Shown: piece after piece, positions 39,009 to 46,894 of the stretch
Layout of the letters: each line of letters opens with the position of its first letter
How positions within the stretch are numbered: the stretch's first letter is position 1
NCBI RefSeq assembly: GCF_001295845.1
Contig: NZ_LJIC01000178.1
Span: 1-46,894, forward strand
DNA: 46,894 nucleotides
Direction of reading: 5' to 3'
DNA from: Rhodopseudomonas sp. AAP120
GTDB taxonomy: Bacteria; Pseudomonadota; Alphaproteobacteria; Rhizobiales; Xanthobacteraceae
Made by a program: the position numbers and the translations under genes
Notes under the pieces: model-generated
The model's database searches: none
Told to the model about the DNA's origin: nothing
The model's input: only the letters and a program-made list of their open reading frames with translations

Positions 39009-39500
39009 ATGTCGATCCGACCCTCGCGCGGTGTACGCGCGGCGCTTGCGATATCTTCCCTGGTGTTCGCCGTCAGCTCGGTGTCCGTCGTTTCGGCGGG
39101 GACGGAGGAAACCATCTCCGTCAATGTCGATCAGGCCAAGCTGATCAGGCTGCCGCAGAACATCTCGACGCTGGTGGTCGGCAATCCGTTGATCGCCGAC
39201 GTCACGATGCAGCCGGGCGGCATGGTCGTCGTTACCGGCAAGGGCTACGGCGCCACCAATGTGATTGCCATGGACCGCAAGGGAGCGATCGTGGCCGATC
39301 GGCTGATTCAGGTCGAGGGCCCGATGGACAAGGTGGTGACGGTCTATCGCGGCGTCGAGCGCGAGTCCTATAGCTGTATGCCGATCTGCCAGCGCCGCAT
39401 CACGCTGGGCGATTCCGAACCCTATTTTAAAGCCACCATCGATCAGGCCGGAACGCTGAACAACCAGGCCACCGGTGTTTCGGTCTCGAAGAGCAATTGA
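39009..39500 (+). CDS. Pilus assembly protein N-terminal-domain protein
   Basis: Secreted protein of 163 residues. A signal peptide (to about 34, ending VSAG) is followed by the pilus/secretin N-terminal domain (SVNVDQAKLIRLPQNISTLV, then VGNPLIADVTMQPGGMVVVT), the same fold as the first domain of CpaC, but with no secretin channel after it. A Cys pair (SCMPICQRR) lies in the last third and may form a disulfide. CGGAG precedes the ATG by 7 bases. It leads the plus-strand pilus block and may help assemble or gate the secretin. Confidence 0.85.
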   Translation: MSIRPSRGVRAALAISSLVFAVSSVSVVSAGTEETISVNVDQAKLIRLPQNISTLVVGNPLIADVTMQPGGMVVVTGKGYGATNVIAMDRKGAIVADRLIQVEGPMDKVVTVYRGVERESYSCMPICQRRITLGDSEPYFKATIDQAGTLNNQATGVSVSKSN

Positions 39501-39673
39501 GGCACGAGGGTGCCTAGACTGGCGACCGAGACGGAGCCGCCCGGCGCCGGCATCGTCGTTAACGGAGTCTCAACAGCGCGGTCGATGTTGTCTCGATCCG
39601 GCGAAACACTTCCACAATCTGTTTTGACTAGGTTTCGCACCGGGAAAACCTGTCAGACACCGAGAGATCGCCG

Positions 39674-40216
39674 ATGAGTTCGTTGTTGATGGCGCGCGCC
39701 GCGATGCTGCTGCGACGATTTCGCGGCAGCCGCCGCGGCTCGGCGGCGATCGAGTTCGCGATGGTGGCGCCGATCTTTTTCGGATTGCTGTTCGCGATCA
39801 TCGAGACTGCCTTCATGTTCTTCGCCGGACAGGTGCTCGAGACCGCGGTGCAGGATTCAGCCCGGTTGATCCTGACCGGCCAGGCGCAGAACGCGTCCTA
39901 TTCTTCGGCCCAGTTCAAGACGGCGTTGTGCGGCAAGCTCAGCAGCTTGTTCGATTGCAACGGCGTCTATGTCGATGTGCGCAGCTACGGCAGCGATTTC
40001 TCGACCGTCAGCATCGTGCCGCCGATCGACGCCAACAAGAAATTCGTCAACACCATGCAATACAACCCCGGCACCGCGGGCCAGATCGTCGTGGTGCGGG
40101 CGTTCTATCAGTGGCCGCTGTTCGTCACCGGCCTCGGCTACAACATCGCCAACCTGACCGACAGTAAGCGGCTGCTGACGGCTACTGCCGCGTTCCGCAA
40201 CGAGCCTTACAATTAG
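39674..40216 (+). CDS. tadE: TadE-like pseudopilin
   Basis: Minor pilin-like protein of 180 residues. A basic lead (LLRRFRGSRRG) is followed by SAAIEFAMVAPIFFGLLFAI, the TadE hydrophobic segment with its conserved Glu. CpaA probably processes it. The rest is an extracytoplasmic domain with a Cys pair (ALCGKLSSLFDCNG). It overlaps nothing and is 9 bases from the next pilus gene. Confidence 0.88.
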   Translation: MSSLLMARAAMLLRRFRGSRRGSAAIEFAMVAPIFFGLLFAIIETAFMFFAGQVLETAVQDSARLILTGQAQNASYSSAQFKTALCGKLSSLFDCNGVYVDVRSYGSDFSTVSIVPPIDANKKFVNTMQYNPGTAGQIVVVRAFYQWPLFVTGLGYNIANLTDSKRLLTATAAFRNEPYN

Positions 40217-40225
40217 GAACGAGTG

Positions 40226-40846
40226 ATGAGACTGCTGTCGAAGGTCTGGCGGGAGGCGCAGCGATCCGGGCGACGGCTGCTACGGGACCGCAGCGGCCTT
40301 GCGGCAACCGAGTTCGCCTTCATCGTGCCGTTGATGCTGGTGACGTTCTTCGCGACCGTCGAACTATCAGCCGGCATCGCGGTCGATCGCAAGGTGACGC
40401 TGGTGGCGCGGACGCTGTCGGATCTGGTGTCGCAGGCAGTCAGCGTCACCGACAGCGACTTGAAGAACGTGTTCTCGGCGAGCTACGGCGTGCTGTCGCC
40501 GTATCCGACCGACACGGTGACGGCCACGATCTCCGAGATCTATGTGAACGACGCCGGTGTCGCCAAAGTGCAGTGGAGCCAGACGGCCAAGGTCGCGCAG
40601 AACGGCACGACGATCGCCGCGACGCTGACCACCCCGGCGAGGAAGGCTGGCGATACGATCACGATCCCCAACGGTCTCAAGGTCGCGAAGGCCTACATGA
40701 TCCTGAGTGAGGTCGGCTATCTGTACAAGCCGGTGGTCGGCTACGTGGTCGCGCCGGCGGGAATCACGCTCAGTGACTTGTCCTACACGCGGCCGCGGCA
40801 GTCGATCTGTGTGCTGTACGGCACCTCGACCTGCCCGACGCAGTGA
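40226..40846 (+). CDS. TadE/TadG-like pseudopilin
   Basis: Second pseudopilin-like protein, 206 residues. Basic lead, then RSGLAATEFAFIVPLMLVTF, the TadE/G membrane segment, followed by an extracytoplasmic domain of about 150 residues with a C-terminal Cys pair (ICVLYGTSTCPTQ). ATG 40226 is preceded by AGGAA at 6 bases; a GTG immediately before is in frame. It is shorter than typical TadG (which carries a VWA domain), so the TadG assignment is loose. Confidence 0.83.
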   Translation: MRLLSKVWREAQRSGRRLLRDRSGLAATEFAFIVPLMLVTFFATVELSAGIAVDRKVTLVARTLSDLVSQAVSVTDSDLKNVFSASYGVLSPYPTDTVTATISEIYVNDAGVAKVQWSQTAKVAQNGTTIAATLTTPARKAGDTITIPNGLKVAKAYMILSEVGYLYKPVVGYVVAPAGITLSDLSYTRPRQSICVLYGTSTCPTQ

Positions 40847-40924
40847 GCGTTCGGCAGCGCCGGTGCGAGGTGCCCGGCAGTCACGCTTGCGCGCGGCGAT
40901 CGAGCCCACGCGCTCATCCGCAAA

Positions 40925-40951
40925 TTAAAAAGGCCGCGCTGTGGCGCGGCC
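40925..40951 (-). terminator. Rho-independent terminator of cold shock gene
   Basis: On the minus strand GGCCGCGC, loop CACA, GCGCGGCC, then TTTTTAATTTG: an 8-base perfect stem and five T residues, 29 bases after the cold shock gene stop. Confidence 0.93.
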
Positions 40952-40979
40952 CTCGGTAGCTTAGTCCCGGACGATCTGC

Positions 40980-41192
40980 TTAGCCGGCAGAACGCAGGTT
41001 GTCGGCCGACGACTTGCCAGAGCGACGATCGGCAACGATTTCGTAGCTGATCTTCTGGCCTTCACGCAGCGTGCCGAGGCCCGCGCGCTCGACAGCGCTG
41101 ATGTGAACGAAAACGTCGTTACCGCCATCATCCGGCTGGATGAAGCCGTAGCCCTTGGTCGCGTTGAACCACTTCACGGTTCCCATGCTCAC
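40980..41192 (-). CDS. Cold shock protein, CspA family
   Basis: Single-domain nucleic-acid chaperone of 70 residues. Both RNA-binding motifs are present: KGYGFI (about 13-18) and VFVHI (about 27-31), after [11 protein letters not shown]. The start is probably GTG at 41192, since AAGGG lies 9 bases before it and 15 before the ATG at 41186. A leader of up to 280 bases with no gene precedes it, as is usual for csp genes whose mRNA leader senses temperature. IF-1 and a DEAD-box helicase are encoded just upstream on the same strand. Confidence 0.96.
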   Translation of the reverse strand: MSMGTVKWFNATKGYGFIQPDDGGNDVFVHISAVERAGLGTLREGQKISYEIVADRRSGKSSADNLRSAG

Positions 41193-41471
41193 GGGGGTAG
41201 TCCCTTCTAAATATAGATACGGTCGGAGCCCATCTGGTGACCAGGCGGGCTGGTGGCATCGAATTTTTGGAAGGGTCGTCAGCGTCTGAACCGGCTGTAC
41301 CGGTAGTAGCTAATGTCGTCCGGCCGAAAATCGATTAACAGATATTATGCGAAGCCTGCGCTCAAAACAATCCTGACATGCGGGATTTTTTGGAGGCGCG
41401 GGTTTCGCATCCATTCGGAAACCGCGCTCTGCGAAACGGCAAAGCGCATGTGGTCGTATCGGTCCAGCGGC

Positions 41472-41756
41472 TTACCTGCGCCGGAACTGACCCCGCGGCG
41501 GAGCGCCGCGCGGCGCGCCCGATCCGCCCGGACGCTCGTCCTTGTGGCGGAAGATCAGGCGGCCCTTCTCCAGATCATAGGGTGACATTTCGATCGTCAC
41601 CCGGTCGCCAGCCAGCGTCTTGATCCGGTTCTTCTTCATTTTGCCTGCGGTATAGGCAACGATCTCGTGTCCGGCGTCCAGCTGGACACGATACCGCGCG
41701 TCGGGAAGGATTTCGGTCACCAGTCCTTCGAACTGGATCAGCTCTTCTTTAGCCAT
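41472..41756 (-). CDS. infA: Translation initiation factor IF-1
   Basis: Ribosome A-site factor of 94 residues with an S1/OB fold ([20 protein letters not shown], then [20 protein letters not shown]). Normal IF-1 has about 72 residues; here the C-terminus carries an additional Gly/Arg/Pro-rich tail ([20 protein letters not shown], 75-94). It lies 23 bases after the RhlE-like helicase, suggesting one operon linked to cold adaptation. Alphaproteobacteria often hold another IF-1 gene, so this may be the accessory copy. Confidence 0.95.
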   Translation of the reverse strand: MAKEELIQFEGLVTEILPDARYRVQLDAGHEIVAYTAGKMKKNRIKTLAGDRVTIEMSPYDLEKGRLIFRHKDERPGGSGAPRGAPPRGQFRRR

Positions 41757-41779
41757 CGTGATCTCCAGATCGGTCTTGA

Positions 41780-43273
41780 TCAGCGTTGCGGTCGTTGAGT
41801 CGTCGTCTTAGCAGGCCGATTCTTGCGCTGCAAAAATGCGACGCCCTGAAGTCCCTCGCCATGACCGGCGCTATGGCCGCCGCTGTGCTGCGGGCGAGCC
41901 GCCGGTTCGTGACGGCCGGCATCCGGATGCCGGGTGTCGGTATGGCGCGCGTCCGGATGGCGACCGGCGTTCGGGTTGCCGCCGCGACGCGGACGGCGCG
42001 GGTCGTTGGCGCCGGCTTCGGCGCGGGCCTGGTGCGGCGCGCCACCGTTCCGTTGGCCGCGATGCGGCTGGCCGCTATTGCGCTGGCCACCGCGCTGCTG
42101 CGCGGGCGGCGGCGGCTTGGCGCCGGGGGTGCGGTGGTCTTCCTTGGGCAGCGACACCTTGATCAGCTTTTCGATGTCACGCAGATAGGCGGCCTCGTCG
42201 CTACCGGCGCACAGCGAGATCGCGGTGCCATCGGCACCGGCGCGCGCGGTGCGGCCGATGCGGTGGACGTAGGTCTCCGGGATGTTCGGCAGGTCGAAAT
42301 TGACGACGTGCGAGACGCCGTCGACGTCGATGCCGCGCGCGGCGATGTCGGTCGCCACCAGCGTGCGCAGCTCACCGGTGCGGAACGCCGCGAGCACGCG
42401 CTCGCGATAGTTCTGCGACTTGTTGCCGTGGATGGCGTCGGCCGAAATGCCGGCGCGCTGCAGGCCCTTCACCACCTTGTCGGCACCGTGCTTGGTGCGG
42501 GTGAAGACCAGCGCCTGATTGACGCCGTCGGCCTGAAGGATCTGCGCGAGCATCGCCGGCTTGGCCGAGTGATCGAGCTGGATCACGCGCTGGTTGATGC
42601 GCTCCACCGTGGACGATACCGGGGTGACGGCGACGCGGGCCGGATCACGCAGCATTTGCTCGGCGAGGTCCGCAATGTCCTTCGGCATCGTGGCCGAGAA
42701 GAACAGCGTCTGGCGCTTGATCGGAAGTTTCGCGACGATCTTCCGGATGTCGTTGATGAAACCCATGTCGAGCATGCGGTCGGCTTCGTCGAGCACCAGG
42801 AATTCGACGTGCGACAGCTTCAGCGCGTTGCCCTGGACGAGGTCGAGCAGGCGGCCCGGCGTCGCGACCAGCACTTCGACGCCCTGCATCAGCGCGCGGA
42901 CCTGGCGGCCCATCGGCACGCCGCCGATCGCCAGCGTGGCGCTGAGGCGGATGTGGCGGCCATAGGCGTTGAAGCTGTCGAGGATCTGGCCCGACAGTTC
43001 GCGGGTCGGGCTCAGCACCAGCACGCGGCAGCTCTTGGGCTGCGGCTTGATGCGGTTCTCGAGGATCCGGTGCAGGATCGGCAGCGCGAAAGAGGCAGTC
43101 TTGCCGGTACCCGTCTGGGCGATACCGACGACATCGCGGCCGGTAATGGCCAATGGGATGGTCTGCGCCTGGATTGGCGTCGGGGTGTGGTAATTTTCTT
43201 CCTGAAGCGCACGGGAGATGGGATCGGCGAGGCCGAAATCCTGAAACGAGGTCAAAAGATGGGTTCTTTCCAT
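41780..43273 (-). CDS. DEAD-box RNA helicase (RhlE-like)
   Basis: ATP-dependent RNA helicase of 497 residues. The core (about 1-375) has Q motif ([14 protein letters not shown]), motif I AQTGTGKT at 51-58, PTREL, DEAD in [16 protein letters not shown], and the C-terminal [10 protein letters not shown] and HRIGRTAR motifs. The last 120 residues are of low complexity, rich in Arg, Gly, Pro, Gln and His, with imperfect repeats of [10 protein letters not shown]. Such tails bind RNA. With IF-1 and CspA on the same strand it forms a cold-adaptation set. Confidence 0.95.
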   Translation of the reverse strand: MERTHLLTSFQDFGLADPISRALQEENYHTPTPIQAQTIPLAITGRDVVGIAQTGTGKTASFALPILHRILENRIKPQPKSCRVLVLSPTRELSGQILDSFNAYGRHIRLSATLAIGGVPMGRQVRALMQGVEVLVATPGRLLDLVQGNALKLSHVEFLVLDEADRMLDMGFINDIRKIVAKLPIKRQTLFFSATMPKDIADLAEQMLRDPARVAVTPVSSTVERINQRVIQLDHSAKPAMLAQILQADGVNQALVFTRTKHGADKVVKGLQRAGISADAIHGNKSQNYRERVLAAFRTGELRTLVATDIAARGIDVDGVSHVVNFDLPNIPETYVHRIGRTARAGADGTAISLCAGSDEAAYLRDIEKLIKVSLPKEDHRTPGAKPPPPAQQRGGQRNSGQPHRGQRNGGAPHQARAEAGANDPRRPRRGGNPNAGRHPDARHTDTRHPDAGRHEPAARPQHSGGHSAGHGEGLQGVAFLQRKNRPAKTTTQRPQR

Positions 43274-43676
43274 TGTGGAAGCAGGCGCCCGACGCTCTCG
43301 TCGGGAGCAGGCACAAACCGGGACGCTCGCGTGTTTGGAGCGTGGGCTCTAATCGGCTGAAAGACGAGCCAGAAACCGCTGTCCGAACTCAGGGGCAGGG
43401 GGATCAGAACACGCGGCTCGCGGCGACCTGACGAGTCTCAAGGTCTTGCAACTCATATGGAACATCAAAGCGGCGCTTTCAAGGTCGAATTGCGCGTCGG
43501 ATCGAGCAGATGACGGGCACAAGCTGCCTGAGCTTCGCGTCTGCTTACTTTTTGTGCTGATTGTTTAAGCTGCATGCATTTCGACGGCGCGAATTTTGTG
43601 CAGGTGCGTAAAGTGCAGGATTCAGACAGTGCCTTTTTATGAGGCGTTATCAATCAGTTAAGCTCGCACGCAGGCA
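43274..43676. other. Intergenic region between helicase and urea transporter
   Basis: About 400 bases without a supported gene, covering the long leader of the helicase (minus) and sequence upstream of the urtA promoter (plus). TGCA-containing words cluster at 43571-43625 (GCTGCATGCATTT, TGTGCAGGTGCGTAAAGTGCA), where upstream NtrC sites would be expected, but no clean NtrC palindrome was found. Confidence 0.4.
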
Positions 43677-43692
43677 TGGCATGCTTCTTGCG
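43677..43692 (+). promoter_or_regulatory. Sigma-54 promoter of urtA
   Basis: TGGCATGCTTCTTGCG matches the RpoN consensus TGGCAC-N5-TTGCW with the invariant GG (-24) and GC (-12) and correct spacing. It lies 64 bases before the urtA start codon. Urea transporters are commonly under nitrogen (NtrC/RpoN) control. Confidence 0.75.
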
Positions 43693-43755
43693 ATTCCTTC
43701 GCCGCAGACGGCCGTGGGGCCGCGCATCATCTGCGTCCAGGGAGATTACAACCGC

Positions 43756-45072
43756 ATGCGTATCGAACCCAAGTTTTCGAGGAAGACGGCATTGAGCCGG
43801 CGCGCCGTGATGGCCGCCGCCGCGGGTCTGACCCTCGGCCTGGCGGCCTTCGGGCCCGCGAAGGCCGCTGAGGACACCATCAAGGTTGGCGTTCTGCACT
43901 CTCTGTCCGGCACCATGGCGATCAGCGAAACCACGCTGAAGGATACGGTGCTGTTCCTGATCGACGAGCAGAACAAGAAGGGCGGGGTGCTCGGCAAGAA
44001 GCTCGAAGCGGTTGTGGTCGACCCGGCGTCGAACTGGCCGCTGTTCGCCGAGAAGGCGCGTGAGCTGATCACCAAGGACAAGGTTTCGGTCGTGTTCGGC
44101 TGCTGGACCTCGGTGTCGCGCAAGTCGGTGCTGCCGGTGTTCAAGGAGCTGAACTCGATCCTGTTCTATCCGGTGCAGTACGAAGGCGAGGAGAGCGAGC
44201 GCAACGTGTTCTACACCGGCGCCGCGCCGAACCAGCAGGCGATCCCGGCGGTCGACTACCTCGCCAAGGAAGAAAAGGTGGAGCGCTGGGTGCTGGCGGG
44301 CACCGACTACGTCTATCCGCGCACCACCAACAAGATCCTCGAAGCCTACTTGAAGTCGAAGGGCGTCAAGTCCGAAGACATCATGATCAATTACACGCCG
44401 TTCGGGCATTCCGATTGGCAGACGATCGTCGCCGACATCAAGAAGTTCGGCTCGGCGGGCAAGAAGACCGCCGTGGTTTCGACCATCAACGGCGACGCCA
44501 ACGTGCCGTTCTACAAGGAGCTCGGCAACCAGGGCATCAAGGCCACCGACATCCCGGTGGTGGCGTTCTCGGTCGGTGAAGAAGAACTCGCCGGCATCGA
44601 CACCAAGCCGCTGGTCGGCCATCTCGCCGCCTGGAACTACTTCGAGTCGATCAAGACTCCGGAGAACGAGAAGTTCATCAAGGAGTGGCAGGCCTACACG
44701 AAGAATCCGAAGCGCGTCACCAACGACCCGATGGAAGCCACCTATATCGGCTTCAACATGTGGGTGAAGGCGGTCGAGAAGGCCGGCACCACCGACACCG
44801 ACAAGGTGATCGACACCCTGCCGGGCACCAAGGCGCCGAACCTGACCGGCGGCATTTCCGAGCTGCTGCCGAACCACCACATCACCAAGCCGGTGTTCAT
44901 CGGCGAGATCAAGGGTGACGGCCAGTTCGACGTGGTTTGGAAGACCCCGGGCCTGGTGCCGGGCGACGCCTGGTCGAAGGAGCTCGACGGCTCCAAGGAT
45001 CTGGTTGGTGATTGGGTGACGCTCAAGTGCGGCAACTACAACACCGTGACCAAGAAGTGCGGCGGCAGCTGA
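43756..45072 (+). CDS. urtA: Urea ABC transporter binding protein
   Basis: Periplasmic binding protein of 438 residues, leucine-type fold, UrtA subgroup. A Tat-type signal (SRRAVMAAAAG, ending AKAAE) is followed by IKVGVLHSLSGTMAISETTL, the typical UrtA start, then FGCWTSVSRKSVLPVFKELN and LFYPVQYEGEESERNVFYTG, conserved segments of the urea/amide group. GGGAG lies 11 bases before the ATG; the frame is open to 43639, upstream of the sigma-54 promoter, which supports the ATG at 43756. A terminator separates it from urtB. Confidence 0.94.
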   Translation: MRIEPKFSRKTALSRRAVMAAAAGLTLGLAAFGPAKAAEDTIKVGVLHSLSGTMAISETTLKDTVLFLIDEQNKKGGVLGKKLEAVVVDPASNWPLFAEKARELITKDKVSVVFGCWTSVSRKSVLPVFKELNSILFYPVQYEGEESERNVFYTGAAPNQQAIPAVDYLAKEEKVERWVLAGTDYVYPRTTNKILEAYLKSKGVKSEDIMINYTPFGHSDWQTIVADIKKFGSAGKKTAVVSTINGDANVPFYKELGNQGIKATDIPVVAFSVGEEELAGIDTKPLVGHLAAWNYFESIKTPENEKFIKEWQAYTKNPKRVTNDPMEATYIGFNMWVKAVEKAGTTDTDKVIDTLPGTKAPNLTGGISELLPNHHITKPVFIGEIKGDGQFDVVWKTPGLVPGDAWSKELDGSKDLVGDWVTLKCGNYNTVTKKCGGS

Positions 45073-45096
45073 GCGCTGGCTGACTGACCGATCGAG

Positions 45097-45130
45097 AGGG
45101 CGGCGACGCCGGTTGCGCCGCCGCCCTTTT
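45097..45130 (+). terminator. Intercistronic terminator between urtA and urtB
   Basis: AGGGCGGCG (45097-45105) pairs perfectly with CGCCGCCCT (45119-45127), followed by TTT. It is 24 bases after the urtA stop. Partial read-through would make binding protein in excess over the permease, a common arrangement in importers. Confidence 0.85.
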
Positions 45131-45169
45131 CGCCCTTCGACGCACCTTCATCCTTGCCGGGATCATTCA

Positions 45170-46783
45170 GTGCCCTTCATCCGTTTGTCGCGCATTTTTC
45201 TGGCCGCCTTGGCGATCGCGTTCGCCGGCCTGGCGAGCCTGCCGGCGCTGGCTGGTCCCTATGAGGACGCCATCGCGCAATTCTCCCAAGACTCCTTCTC
45301 CGACACTGAAGATGCGATCGGCAAGCTGATCGCCAGCGGCAATCCGCGCGCCGCCGTGATCATCACTGCGCTGCAGGACGGCAAGCTCTACGCCGATCCA
45401 GACAGCAAAGCCGCCTTCATCAAGGCCGATGACGGCAAGATCACAAATGCCGCCACCGGCGAGGCGGTCGCCGCGCTGCCGGCCAAGGCCAGCGCGGTGC
45501 GCCTCAACAACAAGCTGCGCCGCGTCGTGGCCGGTGCCATGGCCGGACTGACGCTGCTGTCGCCCGATCTCGACAAGCGCATCCAGGCGGCGCAGTCGGT
45601 GTTCAAGTCGCACGACGAGACCATGCTGCCGACCGTCGAGGCGGCGCTGAAGGCCGAGAAGAATGCCGCGGCGAAGCGGGCCTTCACCGAGGCGCGCGCG
45701 TCGATCCTGCTGTTCAAGTCCGGCGCCAGCGACGTCGACAAGCTCGACGCGATCGCCACGCTCAAGGCGCGCGGCGATCAGGAGGCGATGGCGCTGCTCA
45801 CCGGCGTTCCGGTCGAGCAAAGCGCCGCCGTTGCCGCCGGCATCGCCAGCGCCAAGGCGGCCATCGAGCGCAATCTCGCAATGTGGTCGGCGGTGCAGAA
45901 CGCCTGGTACGGGCTGTCGCTCGGCTCGGTGCTGCTGCTCGCCGCGATCGGGCTCGCCATCACCTTCGGCGTGATGGGCGTCATCAATATGGCTCATGGC
46001 GAGATGGTGATGCTGGGCGCCTACACCACTTTCGTGGTGCAGGAAGCGATCCGCACGCGTTATCCGGCGCTGTTCGACTATTCGCTGCTGATCGCCGTGC
46101 CGCTGGCGTTCCTGGTCGCCGGCGCGATCGGCGTGCTGATCGAGCGCACGGTGATCCGCTTTCTGTATGGCCGTCCGCTGGAGACGCTGCTCGCCACCTG
46201 GGGACTGTCGCTGATCCTGCAGCAGGCGGTGCGGACCCTGTTCGGCCCGACCAATCGCGAGGTCGGCAATCCGAGCTGGATGAGCGGCGCGTTTGAACTC
46301 GGCCAGATCACCATCACCTATAATCGCCTCTGGATCCTGTGCTTCACGCTCGCCGTGTTCGCGATCCTGCTGGCGATGCTGCGCTACACTGCGCTTGGCC
46401 TCGAGATGCGCGCCGTGACGCAGAACCGCCGCATGGCGGCGTCGATGGGCATCGCCACCTCACGGGTCGATGCGCTCACCTTCGGCCTCGGCTCCGGCAT
46501 CGCCGGCATCGCCGGCGTGGCGCTGTCGCAGATCGACAACGTCTCGCCCAACCTCGGACAGAGCTACATCATCGACAGCTTCATGGTGGTGGTGTTCGGC
46601 GGCGTCGGCAATTTGTGGGGCACGCTGGTCGGCGCATTCTCGCTCGGCATTGCGAACAAGTTCCTGGAGCCGTTTGCCGGCGCCGTGCTCGGCAAGATCG
46701 CCATCCTGGTGCTGATCATCCTGTTCATCCAGAAGCGTCCCCGCGGTCTGTTCGCGCTCAAGGGCCGGGCGGTGGAGGCATGA
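45170..46783 (+). CDS. urtB: Urea ABC transporter permease
   Basis: Inner-membrane permease of 537 residues. The N-terminal third is a signal-like helix plus a periplasmic alpha-helical domain (about 30-240), characteristic of UrtB and absent from LivH. The C-terminal LivH-like core has about eight TM helices (ITFGVMGVINMAHGEMVMLG, then YSLLIAVPLAFLV and VVVFGGVGNLWGTLVGAFSL). GTG at 45170 is preferred, with GGGA 8 bases before it; the frame is open to 45113 through the terminator. The next subunit gene, urtC, would lie beyond the window. Confidence 0.94.
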   Translation: MPFIRLSRIFLAALAIAFAGLASLPALAGPYEDAIAQFSQDSFSDTEDAIGKLIASGNPRAAVIITALQDGKLYADPDSKAAFIKADDGKITNAATGEAVAALPAKASAVRLNNKLRRVVAGAMAGLTLLSPDLDKRIQAAQSVFKSHDETMLPTVEAALKAEKNAAAKRAFTEARASILLFKSGASDVDKLDAIATLKARGDQEAMALLTGVPVEQSAAVAAGIASAKAAIERNLAMWSAVQNAWYGLSLGSVLLLAAIGLAITFGVMGVINMAHGEMVMLGAYTTFVVQEAIRTRYPALFDYSLLIAVPLAFLVAGAIGVLIERTVIRFLYGRPLETLLATWGLSLILQQAVRTLFGPTNREVGNPSWMSGAFELGQITITYNRLWILCFTLAVFAILLAMLRYTALGLEMRAVTQNRRMAASMGIATSRVDALTFGLGSGIAGIAGVALSQIDNVSPNLGQSYIIDSFMVVVFGGVGNLWGTLVGAFSLGIANKFLEPFAGAVLGKIAILVLIILFIQKRPRGLFALKGRAVEA

Positions 46784-46894
46784 GGATGATAAGTTCAGTG
46801 CCATTGCCTCTCCGCGAGCCGCAGCGTGACTCCCTCTCCCGCCTGCGGGAGAGGGCTGGGGTGAGGGCTCTTGCCACGCGCTCAGTGCCCGCGG
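46784..46894. repeat. Dispersed palindromic repeat, partial
   Basis: Contains CCCTCTCCCGC (46832-46842) and GCGGGAGAGGG (46845-46855), a perfect 11-base palindrome, in a context (TGGGGTGAGGGCTCTTGCCA) repeated in many intergenic regions of related genomes. It is an inverted copy of the element at 219-240. It follows urtB in the urea operon and may affect mRNA 3' stability. Confidence 0.6.

Overview
The window is high-GC DNA with dense, mostly operonic genes. Gene content and order (cobalamin-dependent metH beside metF, kdsB-pheA, a membrane-anchored cytochrome c, a complete Tad/Cpa pilus locus, urtAB, an EcfG-type stress promoter) point to a chromosome segment of an alphaproteobacterium of the Bradyrhizobium/Rhodopseudomonas group. 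Rhodopseudomonas palustris is the best guess, by inference and not by database match. No rRNA, tRNA, CRISPR array, phage or insertion sequence was recognised. The segment is almost entirely chromosomal housekeeping and accessory metabolism, with palindromic dispersed repeats at both ends and near 29.6 kb.

Layout. 1-678 is gene-free and repeat-rich. 679-3551 holds a secreted alpha-carbonic anhydrase followed closely by a chemoreceptor. 3630-3899 (minus) encodes a small secreted Gly/Ser/Thr-rich protein behind a good EcfG (general stress) promoter. 4016-8791 (minus) is metF-metH for methionine synthesis. 9234-10250 is a luciferase-like flavin oxidoreductase. 10322-13756 (minus) is an EmrA/EmrB-type efflux operon ending in a siderophore-interacting flavoreductase, with a divergent TetR regulator at 13908. 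14574-16257 (minus) is kdsB-pheA, divergent from a membrane cytochrome c (16470-17021).

17323-25737 is a Yej-type oligopeptide ABC transporter operon with two tandem binding proteins, two permeases and a double ATPase. A type II toxin-antitoxin cassette sits between the second permease and the ATPase, and its PIN toxin is interrupted by one in-frame amber codon. 25745-28599 holds a Nudix hydrolase, an NlpC/P60 peptidase and an M17 aminopeptidase.

28707-40846 is the Tad pilus region: a TadD-like TPR lipoprotein; a minus-strand block reading cpaA, cpaB, cpaC, cpaD, cpaE, cpaF/tadA, tadB, tadC; the Flp pilin (missed by length-based ORF calling) with its own terminator; a possible 45-residue membrane peptide; and a plus-strand block with a CpaC-N-like protein and two TadE/TadG-like pseudopilins. 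40980-43273 (minus) is a cold-adaptation cluster (RhlE-like helicase, IF-1, cold shock protein). 43756-46783 begins a urea ABC transporter operon (urtA, urtB) behind a sigma-54 promoter, with an intergenic terminator that probably sets the urtA:urtB ratio. The window ends in a repeat before any urtC.

The most interesting points are the amber-interrupted PIN toxin in a transporter operon, the EcfG promoter of the small secreted protein, the sigma-54 promoter of urtA, and the efflux operon that includes a siderophore-type reductase.
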